A stretch of DNA of 41,060 nt from Rhodanobacter sp. (lineage in GTDB: Bacteria; Pseudomonadota; Gammaproteobacteria; Xanthomonadales; Rhodanobacteraceae): assembly GCA_004322005.1 (NCBI GenBank), contig SCRF01000063.1, positions 1 through 41,060 on the forward strand. Reading direction: 5' to 3'. The notes below the pieces were generated by a model, which was not told the origin of the DNA, searched no databases, and worked only from the letters and a program-made list of their open reading frames with translations. Positions 18,001 to 26,178 of this stretch are shown one piece after another; the stretch's first letter is position 1; every line of letters starts with the position of its first letter. The position numbers and the translations under genes are program-made.

Positions 18001-19643
18001 CCCTTCGTCCTGGGGGCGAGGTCGACAAGGACACCGTTGTCGTTGTCGGCATAGGGTATGTGCAGTATCGAAAGGGTGTGGATCTTTTCCTCAAGTGCGC
18101 TGCCAAGGTGATCAGATCCAAGGGGGGCGAGCGCTGTCGGTTCGTCTGGATCGGCAAAGGTTACGACCCGGTGAATGACATGGCCTATTCGGCCTACCTC
18201 GCCGAACAACTCCAGAGATCAGGTCTGCAAGAGCAGTTTACGTTTATGGGCGAGACCGCCTTTATTGAACAGGTCTATGAGTCTGCAGATATCCTGGTGC
18301 TGAGCTCTCGGCTGGATCCGTTGCCCAACGTGGCCATCGATGCCATGGCGCATGGGCTCCCGGTCGTGTGCTTCGCCAATACAACCGGCGTCGTCGATGC
18401 CTTGGTCGATAGTGGCCTGTCCAAAGAGTGCGTGGCGCCTTACCTCGACAGTGGCGCCATGGCGGAATTGGTACTGAATTTTGCCCGGTCGAATGATTTA
18501 AGAAACCGGGTGGGTATGCGACTGCAGCAAACAGTGCGCGATCAATTCGACATGGAGCGTTATGTTGCCGAACTCGAAGGGCTTGCGAAGAGTGCAAAGC
18601 GTCGCCTGACCAATGAGATAGAAAGTGCCAAAGATATCCTGGACTCGGCACTGCTAAGGCCGGACTTCTTCTTGAGTACCACTGACAAATACGCGTCAGA
18701 TGATGAAATGGTGCGGTATGGGTACGTGCGAAGCTGGGCAGCTGGAATTTCGAAAAGAAAAGCCTTTCCAGGATTTCATCCGGGGATCTACCTCGACCAG
18801 CACGGTGTGGAAGATCTAGGAGTAGATCCGCTAGCCAGCTATCTGCGTGCGGGGTTGCCGGAGGGCCCCTGGCAATTCGAGGTGATCAGTTCAGAAGACG
18901 CGCTGGTCAAGATGCCGGCAGGTGTTCGCGTCGCACTTCATCTGCATGTCTACTATCCGGATCTTCTTGGCGAAATACTCGAACGCCTGAACCTGAATGC
19001 TGTACGGCCCGACCTGTTTATCAGCGTACCAAGTGAACAGGTCGCCAGCGTCGTTCGCGAGACGGTGCGAAAGTATCCGAAGAATCTAGTCAAGGTCGAA
19101 GTTGTTCCAAATGTAGGGCGTGATCTTGGGCCATTCCTGACGGCTTTCGGCGATACATTTGTCGATCATTACGATATCGTTGGACACCTGCATACGAAGA
19201 AATCGGTCGATATCGCGGACGAGGCAACGGGGAAGATCTGGTATGCATTCCTCATGGAAAACCTTCTGGGAGGAAAAGCGCGCATGGCTGACCTCATCCT
19301 TGGACGGATGGGAGGAGACCCATCGATCGGCATGGTATTTCCGGATGATCCGCATATCGTCGGTTGGGGCGCGAACCGACCTTACGCAGAGAAGCTTGGC
19401 ACCAGATTGGGCATGGAGAATTTTCCGGAAAATCTGGTGTTTCCGGTGGGTTCTATGTTCTGGGCACGTACCAAGGCAATCCGCCCGTTCTTTGATCTTG
19501 GCCTTGCCTGGCAAGACTATCCGGCTGAGCCGCTCCCTTACGATGGTTCGATGTTGCATGCCATAGAAAGAACGCTGCCACTCGTGGCCGCAAAGCAATC
19601 GACCCGCGTCGCATTGACCAATGTGGTTGGGGTTACAAGGTAA
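15072..19643 (+). CDS. Giant mosaic polysaccharide enzyme: sulfotransferase, coiled coil, GT4, RgpF-like
   Basis: A 1523-residue cytoplasmic or membrane-associated protein. Residues about 25-255 look like a PAPS-dependent sulfotransferase: TPKVACTSLK (35-44) is a 5'-phosphosulfate-loop pattern and VVRNPYKRIFS (105-115) a 3'-phosphate motif. Residues about 270-625 are a long charged coiled coil with four units of 53 residues. Two 37-residue modules (FDASWYLKEYPDV at 659, FDEAFYLEMYPDI at 742) of a type common next to glycosyltransferases follow, with a decayed third near 1235. Residues 795-1170 form a GT4 glycosyltransferase (SHEASRTGAPILSL, GIGYVQYRKGVDLFL, SSRLDPLPNVAIDAMAHG). Residues 1285-1523 resemble RgpF rhamnan synthesis proteins (LHVYYPDLL, VPNVGRDLGPFL, GHLHTKKS). 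GAGGT stands 8 bases before the ATG. It probably both extends and caps the polymer (inference). Confidence 0.8.
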   Translation: MPGPLVPAVGAEIDWSYLRWNSYLSTRRKLLYVATPKVACTSLKWWFAALEGYAQVLRGSNGSLETDPDLVIHDTFHKVAPNVTGLLPDALAEALASEDYFRFAVVRNPYKRIFSAWQSKILLREPLQIGAYLGHDFVHHPIKNPGDISIAFERFLEYLAGNEPSVFWDLHWTPQVEILRPELINYSILAKIEDTAPLSQALLAWLGPGIQGPFGAKRSNESLIPYLPELISVRSCQLIRSIYARDFEVFGYGADKPSSTVKFSAAQFDVSVHAINMLRGKNQRLAEIQTAQKSQLSILDGTLIEKEAKIAALSQELAGREAAMGSLNEEARGRDEMIARVNLLLVDRDKTLAELGHAVKDGGIQVGTLTSMLAESKDEFRQFKADRDAQVAMLEGGLLDRDTALSKLGEALAERIKQQESLSQTLKEHDEELNQFKADRDARVTMLEEMLLDRDARIGELSEALAERIRQQDDLGRTLKERDGELNQFKADRDAQVAMLEGALVDRDARIGELSETLAERIRQQDDLGRTLKERADELNQFKADRDAQVAMLEGALVDRDAKIGELSETLAARVEQSDGIASNLAIKTRELDEFRQLLDDSRAELRKVSMIKEELEDMNSRMRGTAVWRLASKLSLVRTPSVGQDGFRAAGTKVPKGFDASWYLKEYPDVAASGMDPYEHYVLAGKSEGRRPAPVPRSRLKKLRVLRSGLLAAVRQAGGVRKAVEKVTTVAKRDGWFVPDFDEAFYLEMYPDIREAGMDPYEHFVQHGRAEGRIGRSPDLKLQKGAVRLDAARKTVLVVSHEASRTGAPILSLNIARELQKRFNVIALVLGDGPMMAAFREVVPVVVEPVSVRGNVGMASNVITQLAQSYEFDFAIVNSIESRFVLKELAKLSIPAISLIHEFAAYTRPIDAFRFAILWAAETVFSARITHENAIAAFPELAGQPFHIMPQGRCSMLAHAVDPESQAVERSRLLRTLRPGGEVDKDTVVVVGIGYVQYRKGVDLFLKCAAKVIRSKGGERCRFVWIGKGYDPVNDMAYSAYLAEQLQRSGLQEQFTFMGETAFIEQVYESADILVLSSRLDPLPNVAIDAMAHGLPVVCFANTTGVVDALVDSGLSKECVAPYLDSGAMAELVLNFARSNDLRNRVGMRLQQTVRDQFDMERYVAELEGLAKSAKRRLTNEIESAKDILDSALLRPDFFLSTTDKYASDDEMVRYGYVRSWAAGISKRKAFPGFHPGIYLDQHGVEDLGVDPLASYLRAGLPEGPWQFEVISSEDALVKMPAGVRVALHLHVYYPDLLGEILERLNLNAVRPDLFISVPSEQVASVVRETVRKYPKNLVKVEVVPNVGRDLGPFLTAFGDTFVDHYDIVGHLHTKKSVDIADEATGKIWYAFLMENLLGGKARMADLILGRMGGDPSIGMVFPDDPHIVGWGANRPYAEKLGTRLGMENFPENLVFPVGSMFWARTKAIRPFFDLGLAWQDYPAEPLPYDGSMLHAIERTLPLVAAKQSTRVALTNVVGVTR
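16215..16800 (+). repeat. 159-bp in-frame tandem repeats encoding the coiled coil
   Basis: Four units begin at 16215, 16374, 16533 and 16692, each starting CAGTTCAAGGC; the last is partial. Units 2 and 3 share a run of roughly 57 identical bases, so at least one duplication is recent. Each unit encodes 53 residues, which can be read as six heptads plus one hendecad, so a unit could be gained or lost without breaking the coiled coil. Unequal crossing-over here would change only the rod length. Confidence 0.9.
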
Positions 19644-19679
19644 CTCATTAGACAACGGTGAAATTTATCGGGAGAGTTC

Positions 19680-20534
19680 ATGATCGACTATAGTTTGGGT
19701 TGCAGAATGCCGGCGGATGATTGGGCGAACCTCAATCGGATCGGTGTATTCGATGATCCGGCCCTGAGTTGCTACGTTGGACCATTCCCCCCGCTCGACT
19801 TGATGTACAACACAACAGGCGTGGACCGTCAGTCTGACTTTGCAGCGCATGGCGCGGATTTCTGGATTGCGCTTTCTCGGGCTTCTCCCAAAGCGTTGTG
19901 CGACTTTTCCAGTGTCCTGGATTTTGGCTGCGGCTGCGGGCGTTTGGCGCGCATGTTCAAGGGGCATCCAGGTTACGTTGCCGGGTGCGATATTGACCAC
20001 AGGCATGTTGATTGGTGTGCGGAAGCTATTGACCATTTTGATGCGAAGCTATCTAGAGTCAAGCCGCCAATTCCGTTTGGTACGAATGAATTTGAGGCGG
20101 TTATTTCCATCTCGATATTCAGCCATCTGAATGAGGCGGGTCAGGATGAATTCTTGCAAGAACTTGCCCGGGTGTGCAAACCCGAGGGACTGTTATTCTT
20201 GACCGTACATGGCAAGCGTGCAATGACGAGAGCACTTACTGAGCCAAAGATCAGAAATCTGTTGGATATGCCGGATGAACTGTTTGAACAAGCCCGGGAA
20301 AAATTCGAACGTGATGAGTTGGCTTTTGTCCTGCAGCAAGGGCATTTGACGACAGTGGTAGACGGGGTAGCAATAAAAGGCAAGGTGATTTCTGATCCCT
20401 TCGAATATGGGATCACTTTCATGTCCGAGTCTTACGTTCGCGCGCATTGGAGCCAGTGGTTCGAAATTGTGGAAATTCGTCCTGGCGGAATCCACGATTT
20501 CCAGGACATCGTCGTCCTGCGACCGAGGAAATAA
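19680..20534 (+). CDS. Class I SAM-dependent methyltransferase
   Basis: A 284-residue soluble protein. SAM motif I is VLDFGCGCGRLA (79-90), followed by the acidic strand end AGCDID, motif IV-like FEAVISISIFSHL and LLFLTVHG. The start follows CGGGAG by a few bases, 36 bases after the mosaic gene. Methyltransferases in ABC-exported O-antigen loci can methylate the terminal residue to stop chain growth, or methylate internal sugars. The acceptor here is unknown. Because Wzt has a cap-binding domain, a role in making the terminal structure together with the neighbouring sulfotransferase domain is a fair guess. Confidence 0.75.
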   Translation: MIDYSLGCRMPADDWANLNRIGVFDDPALSCYVGPFPPLDLMYNTTGVDRQSDFAAHGADFWIALSRASPKALCDFSSVLDFGCGCGRLARMFKGHPGYVAGCDIDHRHVDWCAEAIDHFDAKLSRVKPPIPFGTNEFEAVISISIFSHLNEAGQDEFLQELARVCKPEGLLFLTVHGKRAMTRALTEPKIRNLLDMPDELFEQAREKFERDELAFVLQQGHLTTVVDGVAIKGKVISDPFEYGITFMSESYVRAHWSQWFEIVEIRPGGIHDFQDIVVLRPRK

Positions 20535-20651
20535 GACAGGTAAACTGGTTTTGGATGCCGTTTTCTTGGGGTTCCATTTGATCCGAACCCGGTTCATCTT
20601 CAAGGATGAAAGCTGCTGGCATCAATATATTTTGTTGGAGTGATTCCAGAT

Positions 20652-21584
20652 ATGAAGTGCGTTATTTTTGGCGGAGGCGGGTTTATTGGTTCGGCGATCG
20701 CGGATAGATTGCTGAGAGATGGTCACGCGTTGCGGATATTTGAGCGCCCCCGCGTGGAACCCTATCGCAAGTTTTCAGAAGGCGAACAAGTAGAGTGGAT
20801 GACCGGCGATCTGCAAAGTGCCCATGACGTGGGCGTTGCGGTCGAAGGAGCGGACATCGTTCTGCATCTGGTCTCATCGACGCTACCAAAGAGTTCAAAC
20901 GACGATCCGATCTATGACGTGCAGAGCAATCTGATTGCGACTCTACAGATGCTTGACGTTATGGTAGCCAAAAACGTTTGCCGGATAATTTTCATTTCTT
21001 CCGGTGGGACGGTCTATGGGCCGCCAGAGACATTGCCTATCGATGAAAATCATCGGACCGAGCCACAAATATCCTATGGTATAGTCAAACTGGCAATTGA
21101 AAAATATCTTTTGATGTATGAGCGCATACATGGCATTCGCTCGATCATTTTGCGCGTGGCGAATCCATTTGGGGAGCGTCAGCGTGTAGCGACTGCTCAA
21201 GGCGCTGTCGGTGTATTTCTTCATCACGCGTTAATTGGCAAGCCAATTGAGGTTTGGGGTGACGGAGAGACAATACGCGACTACATTTATATCAGCGATG
21301 TGGCTGATGCTTTTGCGGCAGCGGTGAGATACGCAGGTCCCAAAAGCGTATTCAACGTGAGTTCGGGAGTGGGTTTGAGCTTGAATGGGTTGATCGCATC
21401 AATCGAAAGCGTTTTAGGCCGCCATGTAATTCGGGAATACTTACCTGCGCGCCTGGTTGATGTGCCGGTAAGCATTTTGTGCAATCGTCTGGCCCTTAAA
21501 GAAATGGGGTGGACACCCAAGGTCACATTTTTTGAAGGGCTTGGTCGGACCGCTGATTGGATGGCGACCGAGATAGCGAAATAA
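20652..21584 (+). CDS. NAD-dependent sugar-nucleotide epimerase/dehydratase (GalE-like)
   Basis: A 310-residue extended SDR: nucleotide motif GGGGFIG, the aspartate GDLQSAHD, VLHLVSS, catalytic FISSGGTVYG and YGIVK, then LRVANPFGERQR, DYIYISDVADAF and a C-terminal substrate domain. It resembles UDP-glucose 4-epimerases but the sugar cannot be assigned. The ATG at 20652 is preferred over the GTG at 20640; GGAG at 20637-20640 is a somewhat distant ribosome site. The 117-base gap from the methyltransferase contains nothing recognisable. It may replace the function of the truncated galE-like gene near 32492. Confidence 0.8.
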   Translation: MKCVIFGGGGFIGSAIADRLLRDGHALRIFERPRVEPYRKFSEGEQVEWMTGDLQSAHDVGVAVEGADIVLHLVSSTLPKSSNDDPIYDVQSNLIATLQMLDVMVAKNVCRIIFISSGGTVYGPPETLPIDENHRTEPQISYGIVKLAIEKYLLMYERIHGIRSIILRVANPFGERQRVATAQGAVGVFLHHALIGKPIEVWGDGETIRDYIYISDVADAFAAAVRYAGPKSVFNVSSGVGLSLNGLIASIESVLGRHVIREYLPARLVDVPVSILCNRLALKEMGWTPKVTFFEGLGRTADWMATEIAK

Positions 21585-21824
21585 CAGGTTGCAATAAAAC
21601 TTCGATGATCCCCAAGGGCGTACTAGATATGTCATTGGTCCGCAAAATTTTCCCATCAATCAAATAAGTGCTGTAATGTCGGTGGCTCCTTGGCGGGATA
21701 AATGGAGCTAGACGGTGCTTCTAATACGGATGGGTTATTATTTTCATAGTGTGATTGCCGCCCTCTCTGTACTTTAGGCAGGGCCCCATGACAAATTGAT
21801 GTCTACTACATAAGGAAACCGAAA

Positions 21825-22439
21825 ATGAAAACTTTGAAACTGTTCGTTTGCGCTTCGATGTTGGGAGCATCGACGTTACTGTCTGGGTGTAATCAAAGTG
21901 AGCCGGCTGCCTCTACCCCCGCGACTAAGTCTGGCGCAGTCGTAGAGCAATCTGCCGTGCCTGCTACATCGACAACTGCTGCAATGCAGAACTCAACTGC
22001 TAAGGTCGATGAAGTCAATCATGAGGAATTGAAGACCGGCCTTGACCTGATGACGCCAAGGAACACATTAAAGGTCGATGCATACAGTAAAATTGAGCCG
22101 CTGCCTGATTTTCGATTTCTTATGCATCCTGATGTAGAAAAAAGCGCCGTTATGGAATTTGATACTAAGGGGCTTGCGTCGATTACGCTGTCACCCTTCG
22201 TCGAAGATTTTAGTAAGGTTACCGATTGTGTCAACAGTCCCGATGCCGGTGTGGTTGACTTTACTTGGTCACTAGACGACGCGGTGCCACAGAAGATCAC
22301 AATTGACCGCAGCTACCACTCCGTAATCGCCGTTGACGTAAATGGCGCGTCAAGACTGAAGCTGAAAATGAGTAAGGGAAGCAGTGTTATATCGTGTGAT
22401 TGGGGCAGCGTCGGCTTTCTAAACGTCAAGCCGAAATGA
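21825..22439 (+). CDS. Lipoprotein with possible NPCBM-like domain
   Basis: A 204-residue secreted lipoprotein. A type II signal peptide (basic MKTLK, hydrophobic core, lipobox LSGC with cysteine at residue 22) is followed by a low-complexity Ala/Ser/Thr linker and a beta-rich domain from about residue 85. Its pattern VVDFTWSLDD, SVIAVDVNGASRLKLKMSKG and ISCDWGSVGFLNVK resembles NPCBM-type galactose-binding-like folds, which bind carbohydrates; this is by eye only. AAGGAA precedes the ATG. It stands 240 non-coding bases after the epimerase gene and may have its own promoter. The residue after the lipid cysteine is Asn, consistent with outer-membrane sorting. Confidence 0.65.
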   Translation: MKTLKLFVCASMLGASTLLSGCNQSEPAASTPATKSGAVVEQSAVPATSTTAAMQNSTAKVDEVNHEELKTGLDLMTPRNTLKVDAYSKIEPLPDFRFLMHPDVEKSAVMEFDTKGLASITLSPFVEDFSKVTDCVNSPDAGVVDFTWSLDDAVPQKITIDRSYHSVIAVDVNGASRLKLKMSKGSSVISCDWGSVGFLNVKPK

Positions 22440-22500
22440 TGAGTGTAAATGTTTCAGCATCATGACGATCTGGCTCGCTCCTTTGTTGACTCTCCGTAAA

Positions 22501-22629
22501 TCAGAGCCATGCTAAATTAGAAGTCGTCGGATCGTTTTGTATTCGAAACTCGGCGGGCGTCAGCTCGCCGAGGCTGCCATGGGGAATCTCACGGTTGTAG
22601 TCGGCCAGCCATCGTTCCGTGTGTTCGCG
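22501..22629 (-). pseudogene. 3' remnant of an IS3-family transposase OrfB
   Basis: Read on the minus strand, the segment encodes the typical OrfB C-terminus [20 protein letters not shown] followed by TPAEFRIQND and a stop at 22501-22503. Everything upstream of it is replaced by the neighbouring IS3 element starting at about 22631. The sequence differs from that element's OrfB C-terminus, so this is a second, older insertion. Confidence 0.8.
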
Positions 22630-22699
22630 TGGTAATCCCCCCACAGGTTAGCTGACGCCAGAAGTGGAATTTTCTCGTAGTCTTTCCCGAGGAGGTTCC

Positions 22700-22966
22700 A
22701 TGAAAAAATCCCGATTCACCGATAGCCAGATCCTGGCCGTACTCAAGCAAGCCGAAGCGGGCACACCGGTGCCGCAGCTGTGCCGCGAGCATGGCATCAG
22801 CTCAGCGACGTTCTACAAGTGGCGCAGCAAGTTCGGCGGCATGGATGCGTCGCTGATGTCCCAGCTCAAGGAGCTGCAGGACGAGAACCGGCGCCTGAAG
22901 AAGATGTACGCCGACGCGCAGCTCAGTGCCGAGCTGCTGAAGGAGGCGATGGCAAAAAAATGGTGA
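22700..22966 (+). CDS. IS3-family transposase OrfA
   Basis: An 88-residue DNA-binding subunit: helix-turn-helix [36 protein letters not shown], then a leucine-zipper-like helix [27 protein letters not shown] precedes the ATG. The 3' end carries a run of seven A (22954-22960), the usual place for -1 frameshifting into orfB to make the OrfAB transposase. Confidence 0.92.
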   Translation: MKKSRFTDSQILAVLKQAEAGTPVPQLCREHGISSATFYKWRSKFGGMDASLMSQLKELQDENRRLKKMYADAQLSAELLKEAMAKKW

Positions 22967-23787
22967 GGCCATCTCAACGCCGGGAGATGGCCCGATGGGC
23001 AGTGGAGAACGGGCGCACGAGTATCCGGCACGCCTGCCAGACGTTCGCTTTGAGCGAGACCGGCTACCGCTACCAGGCCAAGGCGAGCGCGGAGAACGCG
23101 CGCATCGCGGATTGGCTGATCCGGCTGACCACGGCCTATCGTGACTGGGGCTTCGGCCTGTGCTTCCTGCACCTGCGCAACGTCAAGGGCTTCGGCTGGA
23201 ACCACAAGCGTGTCTATCGGATTTATCGGGAGCTCGAATTGAACCTGCGGATCAAGCCCAGGAAGCGCATCGTGCGCGAGCGACCCGAGCCATTGGCGGT
23301 GCCTGAGGCGATCAACCAGGTGTGGTCGATGGACTTCATGCACGACCAGCTCAGCGACGGGCGCAGTTTCCGGTTGTTCAATGTGCTGGACGACTTTAAC
23401 CGCGAAGGGTTGGGCATCGAGGTCGATCTGTCGCTGCCGGCGGCTCGCGTGATCCGCGCGCTGGAGCAGATCATCGAATGGCGTGGCAAGCCACAGGCGA
23501 TCCGCTGCGACAACGGCCCCGAATACATCAGTGGCACGCTACTGACCTGGGCGGAACAACAGGGCATCCGGATCGAGCATATCCAGCCGGGCAAGCCGCA
23601 GCAGAACGCCTATGTCGAACGCTACAACCGAACCGTGCGTTACGCCTGGTTTGCACGAACCCTGTTCGACTCGGTCGAACAAGTGCAGGACATGGCCACC
23701 CGCTGGCTATGGACATACAACCATGAGCGTCCGAACATGGCGCTCGGTGGCATTACGCCGATGCAGAAATTGGCACTCGCCGCTTAG
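22960..23787 (+). CDS. IS3-family transposase OrfB (DDE integrase core)
   Basis: A 275-residue catalytic subunit in the -1 frame relative to orfA, from an ATG overlapping the A-run or fused to OrfA by frameshifting. It has an N-terminal HTH_21-like region, then the rve core with the first Asp in VWSMDFMHD, the second in IRCDNGPEY and the Glu in [12 protein letters not shown]. The C-terminus [19 protein letters not shown] is complete, and the stop lies inside the right inverted repeat. No disrupting change is visible, so the element may be active. Confidence 0.92.
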   Translation: MVRPSQRREMARWAVENGRTSIRHACQTFALSETGYRYQAKASAENARIADWLIRLTTAYRDWGFGLCFLHLRNVKGFGWNHKRVYRIYRELELNLRIKPRKRIVRERPEPLAVPEAINQVWSMDFMHDQLSDGRSFRLFNVLDDFNREGLGIEVDLSLPAARVIRALEQIIEWRGKPQAIRCDNGPEYISGTLLTWAEQQGIRIEHIQPGKPQQNAYVERYNRTVRYAWFARTLFDSVEQVQDMATRWLWTYNHERPNMALGGITPMQKLALAA

Positions 23788-23844
23788 CTCCACTTTTGCT
23801 GTCAGTTAAAAGTGGGGGATTACCCTAGACGTTCCGCTGAGGCC

Positions 23845-26178
23845 TCAGTGCCCAATACCAGCCCCATCAACTGGGAACTCAAATTGCCGGCAGGTAATCA
23901 GCTTCCCGCTGCGGATGCCTGCCAGCCCCAGCTTGTACGAGCTGTCGAGCGTAGTCAGATCTACGGTTGCCTTGAAGCCAGTGGAGGAAAGCCCGGGTTG
24001 CTTGAAAGCTCGCGCAACATCAGGACGATCCTGAATGTGAGTATCCACAAAACGCACCCGCCCCAGGTCATCGGTCAACGTGAGAACGGTCCGGTCAAAT
24101 GGCACGCCCCTCTTGGCCGAGTAAGCAAGCCACCCTTGAACCAATAGACCATCGGCGTCTTTGATCTCGGCCGAAGCAGGTAATGCACCATTGAGCGCGT
24201 CAATCGACCCGTCGCATTCGACGTCCAATTTCTCTTTGACGTCTACTGGAAGATCAACCAAGGTGTCAAAAGCGGGCTTTCTGGCTTTCACAGAAGAGAT
24301 CGGCACGATGCCCCAAGTTCCCTCGAAATCAGAATTGAGGTAGTTGGTCGAACTGGTATCCAACATGACCGAATCCACCTTGTCCCCTTCGAGGTCGAAG
24401 CCTTTCGGGAGTGGCGACACCCATATGCCGTTTGCGGCATTAAGAATATTCAGTCGATGGCCAATGACCTCGCCGGAGGCCAACTTGTATTGAATCGTGA
24501 CTACACCACCGTGAAAGAGCAGATTCTTCAGTCGTCCGACCAGTGTCAGACTGAACTTGGGTGCCAGCTTGATAACACCGCCCTTGATACGTGGAACCTT
24601 GTACCAAGCGCCAAGCTTCATGGCCTGGGTGGAGGTCGTTACGTAGCTGTATGCCTCGTACCCGGAATTTTCCTCGAACAGCGCCACCTGCTGCCCGGCA
24701 TACCCCTTGGCAACACCAACGATGTGGTAGTTAAGGAGGATGGCACTCGTCGTCAGCGGATCCTCGTTGAGAGAAAACTTGCCATCGAAGTCATCGAAAA
24801 CATTGCAGGCTTCCACCCAGCACGTCACCCCTGCAGTCCAAAGCACAAATTTGGGTCTGCCCTTTGACTCAAAGAACCGCGCATTCATCGAGTCCAGAAT
24901 GGGCGTCAATGTCATGTAGCTCTGAAAGAGCGGCCGCCGCAGATAGTTCAACTTGTTGGCGAAGATGTATTCGTTGTTATATGGGTAGACATCGATCGTC
25001 GCCGAGCCAATCTTAGTCGTCATCTCGGCATCAAGCTTATACTTGCCGTAGGTCGTCTGCATACGATCTGCGTAGCTGACCCCAAAATCGACGGGCATCT
25101 GCCATGCAGTCCGCGTTGGCGCGCCCGGGTACGCTAGGGTAGCCTGCATGAAATAGAGGCAGCCGGTCGCCAACAGGTACAAGACACGACCAAGCTTGCT
25201 CCCACTAAAGAGCGGAAGCATGGTCAATACTGCTGCCGGCACCACAAAGTAGCCGATATAGTGGTCGAGCCGGCTAAAGCCCATTTTCAGGAAGATGAGC
25301 GACAGAGCGAGCACTGTCAGAAACAATATACGCCTGCGCCACGCGGCGAAAACACATACAACCCCTAACGCAACGGCAGCCGCCGCTAAATGGCTCAGGG
25401 GGTCCGCAACATCCAGGGTCATATCAACCGAGTTGCCAAAATTCAGTTGATTATTTATGACCAGATAGCTCAACAGACTGGCCTTCTGGTGGAAGATGAG
25501 CAGACCAAAAAAAAGATAGCCCAGACTAGCACCCAAAGCGTAAGGCACCATGTAATGCCATTTACGCCGCACCACGGATTCACTGAAGAAATAGGAACCG
25601 AAGGTCACAAGCGCAATCAATCCGTAGAAATAGCGTATATAGAAAAACAGTCCTGTCAACAGGCCCAATAGCACCAACCCCTTGACGCCCGGAGCAGCAC
25701 GCTGCCCGTTGGCAAACTCCATGTAAAAGATGGCCGCCAGGGGCCAGAGAAACAAAGCCGCGGGAAAGATCAGGCTGTAGAAGAACAGGAAATAGCCAGT
25801 CGCAAAGAGAATATAGGTGCCAGCCCGATAGGCCAGCGAAAAGAGCATCGTCCAGAATGTGGCGTATACCAAGCTCAGAAAGCCTGCCGCTACCCAATAG
25901 GTGATCGGGCTATATTGGGACGCTGCTTCCCCCGTTATCCAATACAGCGGACCGTAGCTAAACAGGAAGTCCTGCTTCCCATAAAACATCTGATTAGTCA
26001 GGTTGACCCACTGCTCTACACCTGCAGCGGGCCCCGCACCGAACCCGAGACGGAGCTGCGAAAAAACGACGGCGAACACCAGCAAAAGGATCGACAGCTC
26101 CCTTCGGTATTCCTTGATGAATGTATCGCTTTGAAACCTGACGATCCATTCGCCGGAAAAGCTCGACTTACCCGTCAT
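23845..26178 (-). CDS. Large polytopic membrane protein, possible GT-C glycosyltransferase
   Basis: A 777-residue inner-membrane protein. After a short cytoplasmic start, about ten to twelve hydrophobic helices fill residues 25-370. The first periplasmic loop has GVEQWVNLTNQMFYGKQDFLFSYGPLYW, placed like the acidic first loop of GT-C transferases. Residues from about 370 to the end are soluble and beta-rich, probably periplasmic. No named family is recognised with confidence. As the last gene of an operon with polyprenyl-phosphate GT2 enzymes and a putative flippase, it is a candidate for the periplasmic transferase that moves the sugar onto the O antigen. The ATG at 26178 overlaps the preceding gene by 11 bases. 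Its 3' end lies 20 bases from the IS3 element. Confidence 0.6.
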   Translation of the reverse strand: MTGKSSFSGEWIVRFQSDTFIKEYRRELSILLLVFAVVFSQLRLGFGAGPAAGVEQWVNLTNQMFYGKQDFLFSYGPLYWITGEAASQYSPITYWVAAGFLSLVYATFWTMLFSLAYRAGTYILFATGYFLFFYSLIFPAALFLWPLAAIFYMEFANGQRAAPGVKGLVLLGLLTGLFFYIRYFYGLIALVTFGSYFFSESVVRRKWHYMVPYALGASLGYLFFGLLIFHQKASLLSYLVINNQLNFGNSVDMTLDVADPLSHLAAAAVALGVVCVFAAWRRRILFLTVLALSLIFLKMGFSRLDHYIGYFVVPAAVLTMLPLFSGSKLGRVLYLLATGCLYFMQATLAYPGAPTRTAWQMPVDFGVSYADRMQTTYGKYKLDAEMTTKIGSATIDVYPYNNEYIFANKLNYLRRPLFQSYMTLTPILDSMNARFFESKGRPKFVLWTAGVTCWVEACNVFDDFDGKFSLNEDPLTTSAILLNYHIVGVAKGYAGQQVALFEENSGYEAYSYVTTSTQAMKLGAWYKVPRIKGGVIKLAPKFSLTLVGRLKNLLFHGGVVTIQYKLASGEVIGHRLNILNAANGIWVSPLPKGFDLEGDKVDSVMLDTSSTNYLNSDFEGTWGIVPISSVKARKPAFDTLVDLPVDVKEKLDVECDGSIDALNGALPASAEIKDADGLLVQGWLAYSAKRGVPFDRTVLTLTDDLGRVRFVDTHIQDRPDVARAFKQPGLSSTGFKATVDLTTLDSSYKLGLAGIRSGKLITCRQFEFPVDGAGIGH

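Larger units (their letters stand above)
22631..23824 (+). mobile_element. Complete-looking IS3-family insertion sequence (IS407-like)
   Basis: Terminal inverted repeats of about 38 bases can be aligned: left from 22631 (GGTAATCCCCC...CTGAC...AAGTGGA) and right ending at 23824 (its complement, GGTAATCCCCCAC...CTGAC...AAGTGGA). Between them lie overlapping orfA and orfB. The flanks (GCGT on the left, CTAG on the right) show no target-site duplication. This suggests that recombination or deletion, not simple insertion, made the present junctions. Confidence 0.85.
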
